Source: a virus. From it: a DNA stretch of 34,928 bases. Location: positions 1 through 34,928 of IMG/VR virus record IMGVR_UViG_3300031841_002317, one strand, 5' to 3'. Below the pieces are notes generated by a model, which worked only from the letters and a program-made list of their open reading frames with translations, had not been told where the DNA came from and did no database searches. Below, piece by piece: positions 1-7,237 of this stretch; position 1 is the stretch's first letter, and every line of letters starts with the position of its first letter. The translations under genes and the position numbers were made by a program.

Positions 1-186
1 ACCAGATGGTGTATGTGCGCTTGCGATTGCCACAGTGACGAGATCCAACTTTTTGAAAGCGGTAGCGAAATTCCCTACAGATTAGACGTTGAAGGTTCTG
101 AAATGAAGTGGCTAATAAAAGGATTGATAGATGGTGGCATAAAACCGAGCCTTTTAACCAACCATAAGAAAGGTAACGAGAAATGA
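1..186 (+). CDS. C-terminal end of an unknown protein (partial)
   Basis: An open frame enters at base 1 and runs to a TGA at 184-186, giving about 61 residues. It contains Cys at three closely spaced places and His (W-C-M-C-A-C-D-C-H near the start), which could bind metal, followed by a short basic tail. The stop overlaps the next start (ATGA at 183-186), so it belongs to the same operon. The family is not recognised; the 5' part lies outside the window. Confidence 0.6.
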   Translation, partial: TRWCMCACDCHSDEIQLFESGSEIPYRLDVEGSEMKWLIKGLIDGGIKPSLLTNHKKGNEK

Positions 187-380
187 ATTTTAGGCCTACA
201 TGCCCTCATTGCGGGTACGAGTTTGATGATGAAGAAACTTGGTACGCTGGTACGGGTAAAACAGTTCATACCGGTGATTGTGACGAGTCAGAATTGGTTT
301 GTCCGAATCTCGACTGTAAGAAAGAATTTAAAGTTGTATGCGTCCATCAAATAACATTTCAACCCGCTGAGGATGAATAA
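183..380 (+). CDS. Small zinc-ribbon protein
   Basis: A 65-residue protein with CPHC at residues 7-10 and CPNLDC at 40-45, plus a further Cys at 33, an arrangement typical of small zinc ribbons in phage early operons. The region between is acidic. The start overlaps the upstream stop (ATGA), indicating translational coupling. It sits just upstream of ninB and ninG, so a nucleic-acid or protein-binding accessory role is plausible, but this is inference from context and fold only. Confidence 0.7.
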   Translation: MNFRPTCPHCGYEFDDEETWYAGTGKTVHTGDCDESELVCPNLDCKKEFKVVCVHQITFQPAEDE

Positions 381-410
381 TGAATAACCAAACACAAGAG
401 CAAGTGAGTT

Positions 411-830
411 ATGTCTAAAAAACAAGTAACCAATCTTGAAGAGTTCGACATTATGGTCGAAGAAATGCGAGCAGGCTATATAGCAAATCAAAGATTAACC
501 TGCATCATTGAAGATGAAGAGCAATATAGAACCAGTCAGCAAAATAAAGCTCTACACGTGTTTTGCTCTTTATTAGCCAAAGCATTAAATGAGGTTGGCC
601 TTGATATGCAGAAAACCCTAGCAACGGCTGCAAGTATTCCTTGGTCTGGTGATTCGATAAAAGAATCAGTATGGCGACCTGTTCAGATAGCTATGTTTAA
701 AAAGAAGTCAACAACCAGCTTAAGCTCTAAACAGGTAAGCAAGGTCTATGAGGTTATTAATAGGCATATGGGCGAGAATCACGGCGTCTCAATGCCATTT
801 CCGCATTATGATGGGATTGATTGTAAATAA
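411..830 (+). CDS. ninB: NinB-like (Orf-type) recombination protein
   Basis: A 139-residue protein. The middle segment Q-N-K-A-L-H-V-F-C-S-L-L-A-K-A-L-N-E-V-G-L-D-M, then I-P-W-S-G-D-S-I-K-E and W-R-P-V-Q, and the end V-Y-E-V-I-N-R-H-M-G with P-F-P, match the pattern of NinB/Orf-like phage proteins, which bind single-stranded DNA and mediate recombination in lambda-type phages. The length is usual for the family. ninG follows with a TAATG overlap, as in lambdoid nin regions, which supports the call. The N-terminal third is more divergent. Confidence 0.65.
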   Translation: MSKKQVTNLEEFDIMVEEMRAGYIANQRLTCIIEDEEQYRTSQQNKALHVFCSLLAKALNEVGLDMQKTLATAASIPWSGDSIKESVWRPVQIAMFKKKSTTSLSSKQVSKVYEVINRHMGENHGVSMPFPHYDGIDCK

Positions 831-1450
831 TGCCAAACGCTAAACTAAAATGCTGCAACTGTAAAGATAGGTTCAAGCGTGAATCTATGACCAATCTACC
901 CGCGGGCAACTTCTGCTCTCAGGATTGCATTGTTGAGTACGCGGCCAATAAGGGAAAAAAAGCGGTTAAGAGGCAAATAGCGGCAAAAAAGAAAAAAAAC
1001 AACCTAGAAAGAAAGCTTTTTAATATTAATGATGTCAAGAAGCAGCTAGAGCTAACACAGCCTGTATTTAATAAGCTTAGACGATTACAAGAGTTTGAGT
1101 GGTTCAAACAAAGAGGTTTGGAGCCTGAGTGTATAAGTTGTGGAAAAAAGAATATGGACTGGTGTAATGGACATTTTAAAACGGTAGGCTCTCAAGGTGG
1201 ATTAAGGTTCGACCCTATGAACAGTTATCTGCAATGTAATCGATACTGTAACAAAGGGCTAAGTGGGAATATTGAAGGCAATAAAAACACTCGAGGCTAT
1301 AAAGTTGGACTGGCTGAGAGGTTTGGCGCTGACAGAGCTAAAGAGATAATAGAATACTGTGAGACTGATCAAGTAAGAAAGTGGACTGGTCAAGAACTAT
1401 TTGAAATGAGAAAAGAATTCAACAAGCAAATTAGAGATTTAGAAGCTTAA
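830..1450 (+). CDS. ninG: NinG/Rap-like recombination endonuclease
   Basis: A 206-residue protein related to lambda NinG (Rap), a Holliday-junction endonuclease used in phage recombination. An N-terminal Cys cluster (C-C-N-C at residues 8-11, then C and C near 29-33) looks like a zinc site. A long basic stretch of Lys/Arg follows. The C-terminal HNH-like part has E-C-I-S-C-G, N-G-H-F, L-R-F-D-P-M-N, Q-C-N-R-Y-C-N and L-S-G-N, which are the family signature blocks. It overlaps ninB by one base. A stem-loop follows the stop, so this operon segment probably ends here. Confidence 0.85.
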   Translation: MPNAKLKCCNCKDRFKRESMTNLPAGNFCSQDCIVEYAANKGKKAVKRQIAAKKKKNNLERKLFNINDVKKQLELTQPVFNKLRRLQEFEWFKQRGLEPECISCGKKNMDWCNGHFKTVGSQGGLRFDPMNSYLQCNRYCNKGLSGNIEGNKNTRGYKVGLAERFGADRAKEIIEYCETDQVRKWTGQELFEMRKEFNKQIRDLEA

Positions 1451-1452
1451 CA

Positions 1453-1524
1453 GCGTCTAGCACTTCTTTTCTGTGGGTTTTGGCCGAATATCCCAACTCT
1501 CACTTTAGGCTAGACGCTTTTTTA
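1453..1524 (+). terminator. Long-loop stem with U-tract after ninG
   Basis: GCGTCTAGC at 1453-1461 pairs perfectly with GCTAGACGC at 1509-1517, followed directly by a run of seven T. The 47-nt loop can form a weaker inner TGGG/CCCA stem. The strong closing stem plus U-tract fits an intrinsic terminator. The large loop is unusual and could be a small RNA or attenuator. Confidence 0.6.
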
Positions 1525-1544
1525 TTAACAATAAGGAATATATG

Positions 1545-1724
1545 ATGAGTGTGAACGCTGATGAGATAGTAAGTGAAATTAATAATTTATATGAAATTAT
1601 GGAGTGGTACGCGCTTAAACCAGAACACGGAGGTTATAAAGGCCCATTTGGCAACCGTAAAATAAATAAAATCAAAGAAAAAATCAAAGAATTAGAGCTT
1701 AGCGCTGTCAACCATAAGGAATAA
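1545..1724 (+). CDS. Small acidic/helical hypothetical protein
   Basis: About 59 residues, predicted mostly helical, with a Lys/Glu-rich C-terminus (K-I-N-K-I-K-E-K-I-K-E-L). Two adjacent ATG codons exist at 1542 and 1545; the AAGGAA sequence about 6-9 bases upstream serves either. The family is not recognised. It lies between the ninG terminator and a new promoter, so it may be expressed by read-through. Confidence 0.55.
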   Translation: MSVNADEIVSEINNLYEIMEWYALKPEHGGYKGPFGNRKINKIKEKIKELELSAVNHKE

Positions 1725-1735
1725 GCGGCCCTAAA

Positions 1736-1764
1736 TTGCGACTCTAGCCAATAACCGTTATAAT
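1736..1764 (+). promoter_or_regulatory. Sigma70-like promoter for the gp49-like gene
   Basis: TTGCGA at 1736-1741 and a perfect TATAAT at 1759-1764 are separated by exactly 17 bases. Transcription would begin near 1771, about 35 bases before the next ATG. The -35 box matches four of six consensus positions. Confidence 0.6.
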
Positions 1765-1805
1765 AATTAAGCTCAATATCGAGCATGACTGAAAATAGGT
1801 AAAAA

Positions 1806-2114
1806 ATGATGAATGATCAACAAATTGAAGAAGAAATTATTAGCAAAGGTCTGACAGCTCCAAGAGTCACCGAAGAGTCCTTAGAAAACGTTATTTTACA
1901 TGAGCAATTCCATATCTTTCCAGGCACTACGTTTACAGCATGCTTACTTACATTAAAAAATGGATATACCGTTATAGGCGAGTCTGCTTGCGCAAGTCCT
2001 GAAAATTTTAATGCGGATCTTGGAAGGAAAATAGCCAGAGCGAACGCGAAAAATAAAATATGGAGTCTGGAAGGGTATTTGCTTAAGCAAAAACTTTTCC
2101 AAGAGAATCGATAA
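1806..2114 (+). CDS. Gp49-like phage protein (Phage_gp49_66 family)
   Basis: A 102-residue protein whose C-terminal half carries the family signature: L-K-N-G-Y-T-V-I-G-E-S-A-C-A-S-P-E-N-F, then G-R-K-I-A-R-A-N-A, K-I-W and L-E-G-Y-L-L-K-Q-K-L. This family is widespread in phages and prophages; its biochemical function is not established. It has its own promoter upstream and an intrinsic terminator 24 bases downstream, so it looks like a single-gene unit. ATG codons at 1806 and 1809 are both possible starts. Confidence 0.85.
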   Translation: MMNDQQIEEEIISKGLTAPRVTEESLENVILHEQFHIFPGTTFTACLLTLKNGYTVIGESACASPENFNADLGRKIARANAKNKIWSLEGYLLKQKLFQENR

Positions 2115-2137
2115 GCTAAAGATTATCCGATAATACT

Positions 2138-2172
2138 AAACCGCCCCTCCTAACAGATTGGCGGTTTTTTTA
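2138..2172 (+). terminator. Intrinsic terminator after the gp49-like gene
   Basis: AAACCGCC at 2138-2145 pairs with GGCGGTTT at 2160-2167 across a 14-nt loop, followed by a T-rich tract. The 3' arm also supplies the -35 box of the next promoter. Confidence 0.85.
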
Positions 2173-2186
2173 TGCCGTGCTATAAT
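2158..2186 (+). promoter_or_regulatory. Sigma70-like extended -10 promoter for the lysis region
   Basis: TTGGCG at 2158-2163, 17 bases, then TATAAT at 2181-2186 with TG at the extended -10 position. The -35 box lies inside the 3' arm of the preceding terminator hairpin. It would drive the small genes and lysis cassette from 2217. Confidence 0.7.
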
Positions 2187-2216
2187 TACCTATCTTTTAA
2201 TCAAGGTGTAAGAATA

Positions 2217-2389
2217 ATGACAATAAGATGGTCAGGCTATCCGTATTCAATAAACGGTGGCGAATCTCAGAAAATAACAAGACTGTATTGTCTGGGATTG
2301 GATCTACCCAGCAAGCGATAGCAATAGCTAAGCGTTACGGGTTTGTATTGTCAGAAATAAGCACCAAGAATCATTTGAGAGTAGCGTAA
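2217..2389 (+). CDS. Small gene, reading frame uncertain (two overlapping ORFs)
   Basis: Two small frames overlap here. An ATG at 2217, with a good AAGGTG ribosome site 9-10 bases upstream, gives 34 residues ending at 2321. A second frame from ATG 2228 gives 53 residues ending at 2389, one base before the next gene, and its second half (A-I-A-I-A-K-R-Y-G-F-V-L-S-E) looks protein-like. The frames differ by -1, so one original gene with a frameshift is possible. No family is recognised. Confidence 0.35.
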
Positions 2390-2390
2390 A

Positions 2391-2549
2391 ATGTGTCCCA
2401 CGGGTCAAGACGGCGACAAAAAGCCACCAAAAGAAGCGCCAACAGCTGATACGGTAAAGTGTGAGCTTTGCGGCCACAAATTAACACCGCCTAAAATCGA
2501 TGAGTACGAGAAATTCAACCGTAGATGGTCAGACAAAAAAGATGTTTGA
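2391..2549 (+). CDS. Small protein with a C-x2-C motif
   Basis: A 52-residue protein, Lys/Pro-rich at the N-terminus (D-K-K-P-P-K-E), with C-E-L-C-G-H-K-L in the middle that resembles half a zinc ribbon; Cys2 is the only other Cys. Spacing to both neighbours is tight, with an 8-base overlap with the next gene's start at 2542. Function unknown; a host-directed or late accessory role is only a guess. Confidence 0.6.
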   Translation: MCPTGQDGDKKPPKEAPTADTVKCELCGHKLTPPKIDEYEKFNRRWSDKKDV

Positions 2550-3012
2550 TGGTGTCTGCATCCTGATTGCTTTGTATCTTTTCTCAAAATGCAGAGAGCG
2601 ATTTAAGAGCATAGCATTTCTTGTGCTGTGCTTTTTTGTTGTGCCTGATGTTGTGTACCATTACTTTCTTTTAGATTTTAGAGCCGAAAACAACTGGGTA
2701 ATCTATCAGCTTTACAACATTATTAATGTAGCTTTAATCTATAAACTATACAAATCCAATGCTCACCTAATAATTATTGCGCTTTTAGCTATCAATGTTT
2801 TGTTAAATATTGTTGCGTCGCATTACTTCATTAGCGACCTAATACCTAAAATCGTTTATAATTCATACTCATATATAGCAGGCGGCATCATGCTAGCTTG
2901 TCTAGGCTACATGCGAGTATTAACTAATGGAAATAGGACACTTGAGCGCTTTAATAATCATTCAGGGCTTATCGGTGTTCTTTTTCGGACTAGCGATAGG
3001 CTGGTTTTCTAG
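2542..3012 (+). CDS. Polytopic membrane protein of the lysis region
   Basis: About 156 residues from ATG 2542, which overlaps the upstream stop. An earlier ATG at 2500 lies deep inside the upstream gene and is less likely. Four to five hydrophobic segments alternate with short polar loops, for example I-A-F-L-V-L-C-F-F-V-V near residue 25 and H-L-I-I-I-A-L-L-A-I-N-V-L-L near 75. It is an inner-membrane protein upstream of endolysin and spanins. It may take part in lysis, but its size and helix count are not typical for a holin and no family is recognised. Confidence 0.6.
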   Translation: MFDGVCILIALYLFSKCRERFKSIAFLVLCFFVVPDVVYHYFLLDFRAENNWVIYQLYNIINVALIYKLYKSNAHLIIIALLAINVLLNIVASHYFISDLIPKIVYNSYSYIAGGIMLACLGYMRVLTNGNRTLERFNNHSGLIGVLFRTSDRLVF

Positions 3013-3136
3013 GGGTTACTATGAGCGGCACAGACAAGATAGACGCAGACACTCACGCAATATTGAACGGCTTCGAAAGATTGCTAATAGCTCATCAGGA
3101 AGCAACTCAAAAGAGTCAGGACAAATCGAACGCTAA
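2927..3136 (+). CDS. Single-helix small membrane protein, overlapping both neighbours
   Basis: A 69-residue frame with a clear membrane helix (S-V-F-F-F-G-L-A-I-G-W-F) followed by a very basic tail (R-H-R-Q-D-R-R-R-H-S-R). It overlaps the previous gene by 86 bases and the next by 116 bases in other frames. The helix-plus-basic-tail pattern is plausible for a lysis-associated protein and is unlikely as a random shadow frame. The double overlap keeps confidence moderate. No ribosome site stands out. Confidence 0.45.
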   Translation: MEIGHLSALIIIQGLSVFFFGLAIGWFSRGYYERHRQDRRRHSRNIERLRKIANSSSGSNSKESGQIER

Positions 3137-3398
3137 ACTAGATAAGCTTGTCGAGACTGTTACAACGCTAACTCAAAGCCATATCGAATCAAGAAAAGAT
3201 CGAGAGTATGACCAAGCTAGAATGGAAAGGCTCGATCAAAACCAACGCGAGCAAGGTAAAGAGCTAACCGAAATTGCCAACCAACTAATACTAATTAATG
3301 AACGCCAAGCGAACGGCAAAAACACAATAGAGCGCTGGACTAATGTTGTCAATGCGGTAGGTGTTGCTGGAATATTGGCTTATTTGGGCTTTAAATGA
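3021..3398 (+). CDS. XhlA-like coiled-coil membrane protein (haemolysin/holin-associated type)
   Basis: A 125-residue protein with a long heptad-rich coiled coil (about residues 20-100) and one C-terminal membrane helix (N-V-V-N-A-V-G-V-A-G-I-L-A-Y-L-G). This layout matches XhlA-like proteins, which sit in the inner membrane and act with holins and endolysins during lysis. A GGGG-type ribosome site lies close upstream, and the stop overlaps the endolysin start (ATGA). Detailed similarity cannot be verified by eye. Confidence 0.55.
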   Translation: MSGTDKIDADTHAILNGFERLLIAHQEATQKSQDKSNAKLDKLVETVTTLTQSHIESRKDREYDQARMERLDQNQREQGKELTEIANQLILINERQANGKNTIERWTNVVNAVGVAGILAYLGFK

Positions 3399-3745
3399 AT
3401 TACTTTTCAGAATCAGAGTTAAGGTGTTCGCATTGCGACGAGTATTGTTTTAGGCAAGAAACGCTTGATAGATTAAATGCATTAAGAAAAGAACACGGAA
3501 GCCCTTTGCTAGTATCATCAGGCTACAGGTGTGAAGAATACAACAACCTTAGAGGGTTTACCCAGACGCACGCAAGCGGTCAAGCGGTTGATATAGTTTG
3601 CGATAGAGGTGAAGCTTATAAAGTGTTAAAATTAGCCTTAAAGCATGGATTTACTGGTATTGGAATAAAGCAAAAGGGCGAAGGAAGGTTTATTCACCTT
3701 GACGACTTGGAAGAAGGTTTACGGCCTACAATTTGGAGTTATTAA
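3395..3745 (+). CDS. Endolysin: peptidase M15 (D-Ala-D-Ala carboxypeptidase-like)
   Basis: A 116-residue single-domain M15A-type peptidase, which cleaves peptide cross-links in peptidoglycan. S-G-Y-R lies at residues 42-45, the zinc ligands H59 and D66 in T-H-A-S-G-Q-A-V-D, and the third ligand H101 in R-F-I-H-L-D. The length is normal for phage endolysins of this type. It has no signal peptide, so it needs a holin to reach the cell wall. It overlaps its upstream neighbour by ATGA and the holin-like gene by one base (TAATG). Confidence 0.9.
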   Translation: MNYFSESELRCSHCDEYCFRQETLDRLNALRKEHGSPLLVSSGYRCEEYNNLRGFTQTHASGQAVDIVCDRGEAYKVLKLALKHGFTGIGIKQKGEGRFIHLDDLEEGLRPTIWSY

Positions 3746-3942
3746 TGAATGACATGGTAAAAGATAAGTCCGGCAAGATTTGCGCTGCTAAGATAGCGTA
3801 TTGGATAACTTTAATATCATGCCTTGTTAAAATCTTCATGCAAGAGTCCCCAGATTACTCGGGACTAGCTTTATTTCTATCACCTGTAGCTGCAACTTAC
3901 TTCGGGCGTAACTGGTCTAAGGAGCATAAGAAAGATGCTTAA
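3745..3942 (+). CDS. Holin-like two-helix membrane protein
   Basis: A 65-residue protein from ATG 3745, chosen because GGAG lies 6 bases upstream and the start overlaps the endolysin stop; a TTG at 3733 is a less likely start. Two hydrophobic segments (A-A-K-I-A-Y-W-I-T-L-I-S-C-L-V and L-A-L-F-L-S-P-V-A-A-T-Y-F) are flanked by charged ends and end in a Lys-rich tail. The position between endolysin and spanins, the size and the topology fit a small holin, but sequence family membership is not certain. Confidence 0.6.
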   Translation: MNDMVKDKSGKICAAKIAYWITLISCLVKIFMQESPDYSGLALFLSPVAATYFGRNWSKEHKKDA

Positions 3943-4192
3943 AGGTATTTGGTTAAAGGTGGCGGCATTCTTCGCGGCATTAAGCGGAATCCTGTTAGTT
4001 TGGGGTAGACACCAGCAAAGCCAAAGAGAAAAGGCAGAGCATGAAGTAAAAATCAAAGACGCTATCGAAGAAATCGACGCAGAACAAGAATTATTCGAGC
4101 AGGAATTGAGGAAAGATGAACAAAAACGAATTAATCAAAAGGTTAAAAATAGCCAGTTTGCTAGTAGGCGTGATCGCGCTTCAAAGCTGTAG
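3935..4192 (+). CDS. Inner-membrane spanin subunit (Rz-like)
   Basis: An 85-residue protein with one N-terminal membrane helix (V-A-A-F-F-A-A-L-S-G-I-L-L-V-W) followed by a charged Gln/Glu/Lys-rich coiled coil in the periplasm, the standard i-spanin layout. It forms a complex with the outer-membrane lipoprotein encoded by the overlapping gene to fuse the two membranes at the end of lysis. It overlaps the holin-like gene by 8 bases. It is shorter than lambda Rz (153 residues). Confidence 0.75.
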   Translation: MLKGIWLKVAAFFAALSGILLVWGRHQQSQREKAEHEVKIKDAIEEIDAEQELFEQELRKDEQKRINQKVKNSQFASRRDRASKL

Positions 4193-4397
4193 CACCTTAG
4201 AAATTGCACATAGCGACCTAAATTGCGTGCTATATCCTGAGAAATCACTTGCTGATAGAATGAGTGATGAAGAATTAAACTCAATGTCTGACGAAGTATT
4301 TAACAAGGTAGAGATTCATATAATCAGCTACCAAGAGCGCATGAATACTCAATGTGAAGCAATTAAGAAGCATAATCAATTACACGGCGATAATTAA
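4116..4397 (+). CDS. Outer-membrane spanin lipoprotein (Rz1-like)
   Basis: A 93-residue lipoprotein whose gene starts 77 bases before the end of the Rz-like gene in another frame, the classical overlapping Rz/Rz1 arrangement. The signal peptide is K-R-L-K followed by I-A-S-L-L-V-G-V-I-A, and the lipobox L-Q-S-C has its Cys at residue 25. The mature part is acidic and not Pro-rich, unlike lambda Rz1. The final TAATG couples it to the next gene. Confidence 0.75.
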   Translation: MNKNELIKRLKIASLLVGVIALQSCSTLEIAHSDLNCVLYPEKSLADRMSDEELNSMSDEVFNKVEIHIISYQERMNTQCEAIKKHNQLHGDN

Positions 4398-5104
4398 TGG
4401 CAGCAACATTTGTTAGTGGTGCAGCCGCCTCTAATGGTGGCAGCTATTCAGCAGCTAGCGGTACTGATACCCTTCTTAGCTGGACAGTTACGGGCTATAG
4501 GAGTGGAACCACCACAACCTCAGCTCAAGATTATGGCGGCACGTCTTTAACAGAGCGCTCAGATGTTACAATTAATTTGACTGGTGGCGGCGATCCAGTA
4601 GGAAGCCTTTCTGATGTTGTTAACCCATCTACCAGCTCAAATACTTTAAGCTGCACATTCAGTTCAGCATTAACAGATAACTCAGGATATGCGCTAACGA
4701 TTAGTGGCGTAGATCAAACAACCCCTCACGATTCAAGTGACGGCACCACCTACAACGTAGACAACTCACCATCTTTCACAATTGACGCGCCGGCCAACTC
4801 ATGTATTGTTTATTGGAGGCATCACGCAGCCAATACTGGTGGAGGAGCCCCATCTTGGACTCCTCCGGCAGGGTTCACAGAAAGATTTGCGGACACAATC
4901 ATCACATCACCAGCATTTAGAGAGTTTAGGCTTTTCACAAGGGATGTAACAACCGCCTTAACATCATTTAGCCTTTCTGCAACTACTACCGGCACGGCAA
5001 TAGGCGGGATACACGGTTATACTATCTACAATGAGGCGGCTGGTGGTGGCGGGGTAACAATTCCTGTTATAATAAACCATCTACGAAACCAGGGTATTCT
5101 TTAA
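4397..5104 (+). CDS. Ser/Thr/Gly-rich beta-type virion appendage protein
   Basis: A 235-residue protein rich in Ser, Thr and Gly with alternating hydrophobic positions, expected to be all-beta. Features are S-W-T-P-P-A-G-F-T-E-R near residue 155, often seen in phage fibre-associated beta domains, and a Gly-rich linker leading to a short conserved-looking tail I-P-V-I-I-N-H-L-R-N-Q-G-I-L. It is directly followed by the large fibre-like gene. Likely a structural or receptor-binding accessory; a specific role cannot be assigned. Confidence 0.55.
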   Translation: MAATFVSGAAASNGGSYSAASGTDTLLSWTVTGYRSGTTTTSAQDYGGTSLTERSDVTINLTGGGDPVGSLSDVVNPSTSSNTLSCTFSSALTDNSGYALTISGVDQTTPHDSSDGTTYNVDNSPSFTIDAPANSCIVYWRHHAANTGGGAPSWTPPAGFTERFADTIITSPAFREFRLFTRDVTTALTSFSLSATTTGTAIGGIHGYTIYNEAAGGGGVTIPVIINHLRNQGIL

Positions 5105-7237
5105 ATGTGGCTAAGACAATCAACAGCAAGTCAAGAAATAAGCTTAGGGCCGTTCCTAGATTCCACTGATGGAGATACGGAAGAGGGTGGGCTAACTATA
5201 GCCAACACCGACATTAAAATTAGGAAGCATGGCGCAACCACGTTAGCAAATAAAAATTCTGGCGGTGCAACAGTTATATCTAATGGCGTTTACCAGTGCA
5301 CTTTGGACGCTACCGACACCGACACGGCTGGTCAATTGGAAATATATGTTCACGTTGCTGGAGCGCTGGCAGTTAAAAATACTTATGTAGTGTTGACCGC
5401 TACCGCTTTTGATGCCTTGCTTACAGGAACCTTTAATAATCTAGGTGGAACCGCTCAAACGGGTGACTCATTTGCTAGGTTAGGCGCTCCAGCTGGAGCA
5501 AGCGTTAGTGCTGATGTAGCCGACCTTCCAACAGTATCAGAATTTAACGCTAGAACATTGGTATCAGCAGATTACTTTGACCCAGCAGCGGATTTGGTGA
5601 TTGCAAATATGACTCAAATAAGCGGAGACGCTACCGCAGCAGATAACCTAGAGGCTATGTATGATGGCACAGGCTACACCGATGATTTGGCGCCAGCCAC
5701 ACAAGGCCAAGTTGGGGCTATTAGCTCAGGATCAAGCTCTGGATTTAACTACCCTGTAACAGCAGATAATACAAGCGCAGCGATTGATCCTAGTTCGGTG
5801 GCTTTTGTGGGTGGTACACCAGTTGGCACTTTTGCTAACACAGAGTCAGATCTAACTACGGTTCACCAAATACCTGATAGTGGAGATGCTATTGATCTAG
5901 TTTATAAGATAGAAGCAGGTGCTACCAACGTGTTTACGTCAGTAGTTATTGACGCTAGAGCAACAGGAGGCAATGACGAGGTTAATATTCAACTCTACGA
6001 CCATATAGGAGCCGACTGGGAAACTGTAGGCGTTATCAGTGGAACAAATGGCACAGCATTAAATGAATTCTCTTTTAGCCCATTCTTAAAGCATACTGGC
6101 GCTTTAGGGGCTTCTGAGGCTGGCAACCTTTACTTAAGGTTTGTTTGTTCGGCACAATCTAATCCTGAGCTGTTTATTGCTAGAGTTTACGGCGTGGCGG
6201 TTGCTGCTACTAGCACAATGGGATATGAAAATGGGACAGTGTGGGTTGATGAGTCAAACGGAACATCAACTGGCACAACACAAGGCGTGGACGGGATATT
6301 TGCAAACCAGTGTGATGATTTTGACAACGGTCAAACAATTGCCGACAACTTAGGCACTAGCTTTATACACCTGCATCCAGGCAACTCAATCACATTAACA
6401 GCAGCTTTACAGGGCTACAATATTAGCAATGTTCAATGCACATTAAACGGTGGCAGTCAAAACTGTGATTCAACCAGAATTAACGGAGGGTTCATAGCTG
6501 GAACGTGGGCTAGAGCGGGGACTGGTATTATGACCTTTGTTGGATGCTCGTTAACTAATGTGACTAGTGATAGATGTGCTATTTTGGGCGGCTCTGGATT
6601 AGTTGGAACATTTACGTTGACCGAGGCGGGTTTATATCCAATGGTCGACTGTCAAGCGGCAGGGGCAACTGGAATAACTACACTCGATTTTGCATCATTA
6701 GGCGGCGCAACCGTTAATATGGAGAGGTGGGCAGGCAACCTAACTGTGGCTAATATGGCCGCGGGCGATACGTTAAACCTGCATTCGGTAGCCGGCGGTG
6801 ATATTGTCTTAGGCGGGGTTAGTGGGACGGTTAGTATTTCGGGGGTAATTGGAACACTAACGGACAACAGAACAGGCTCGCCAACGCTAACTGATAATTC
6901 TGTGCTAGGCACCGACGCTAAGGCGATATTGGCTGATACTAACGAATTGCAATCTGACGATATACCAACACTAATCGCAGCACTACCTACGGCAAGCGAG
7001 ATAAACGCTGAAATGGTCGATGTAATGGAGGTAGATACTCATGCTCAACCGTCAAGCGTACCCGCAGCTACTACCACCTATCAGAATATGCTTACTTACG
7101 CATTTACATTGGGTAGAAACAAAATGACCCAAACCGCCACCACAACACTATTAAGAAATGATGCTGATTCTGCTACAATAGGCACATCAACAGTAAGTGA
7201 TGACGCTACCACCTTTACCAAAGGAAAATTCGTATAA
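5105..7237 (+). CDS. Large tail fibre/appendage protein
   Basis: A 710-residue protein. The N-terminal domain (R-Q-S-T-A-S-Q-E-I-S-L-G-P-F at residues 4-17, then L-T-I-A-N-T-D-I-K-I, C-T-L-D-A-T-D-T-D-T) is a module recurrent in fibre-like proteins of podoviruses and siphoviruses. The middle is Gly/Thr-rich beta sequence, with a jelly-roll-like part near 250-360 and a ladder-like part near 430-600. The C-terminal part has D-T-N-E-L-Q-S-D-D-I-P, then a terminal domain found at the ends of related proteins. Probably a virion appendage that contacts the host surface. Confidence 0.65.
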   Translation: MWLRQSTASQEISLGPFLDSTDGDTEEGGLTIANTDIKIRKHGATTLANKNSGGATVISNGVYQCTLDATDTDTAGQLEIYVHVAGALAVKNTYVVLTATAFDALLTGTFNNLGGTAQTGDSFARLGAPAGASVSADVADLPTVSEFNARTLVSADYFDPAADLVIANMTQISGDATAADNLEAMYDGTGYTDDLAPATQGQVGAISSGSSSGFNYPVTADNTSAAIDPSSVAFVGGTPVGTFANTESDLTTVHQIPDSGDAIDLVYKIEAGATNVFTSVVIDARATGGNDEVNIQLYDHIGADWETVGVISGTNGTALNEFSFSPFLKHTGALGASEAGNLYLRFVCSAQSNPELFIARVYGVAVAATSTMGYENGTVWVDESNGTSTGTTQGVDGIFANQCDDFDNGQTIADNLGTSFIHLHPGNSITLTAALQGYNISNVQCTLNGGSQNCDSTRINGGFIAGTWARAGTGIMTFVGCSLTNVTSDRCAILGGSGLVGTFTLTEAGLYPMVDCQAAGATGITTLDFASLGGATVNMERWAGNLTVANMAAGDTLNLHSVAGGDIVLGGVSGTVSISGVIGTLTDNRTGSPTLTDNSVLGTDAKAILADTNELQSDDIPTLIAALPTASEINAEMVDVMEVDTHAQPSSVPAATTTYQNMLTYAFTLGRNKMTQTATTTLLRNDADSATIGTSTVSDDATTFTKGKFV

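Noticed and set aside
1201-1215. tRNA-like T-arm (GGTTCGACCC)
   Set aside because: It lies inside the ninG coding sequence and has no matching acceptor or anticodon arms.
6652-6912. Minus-strand frame inside the fibre gene
   Set aside because: Low-complexity Val/Pro/Thr mirror of the Gly/Thr-rich fibre sequence; no start signal.
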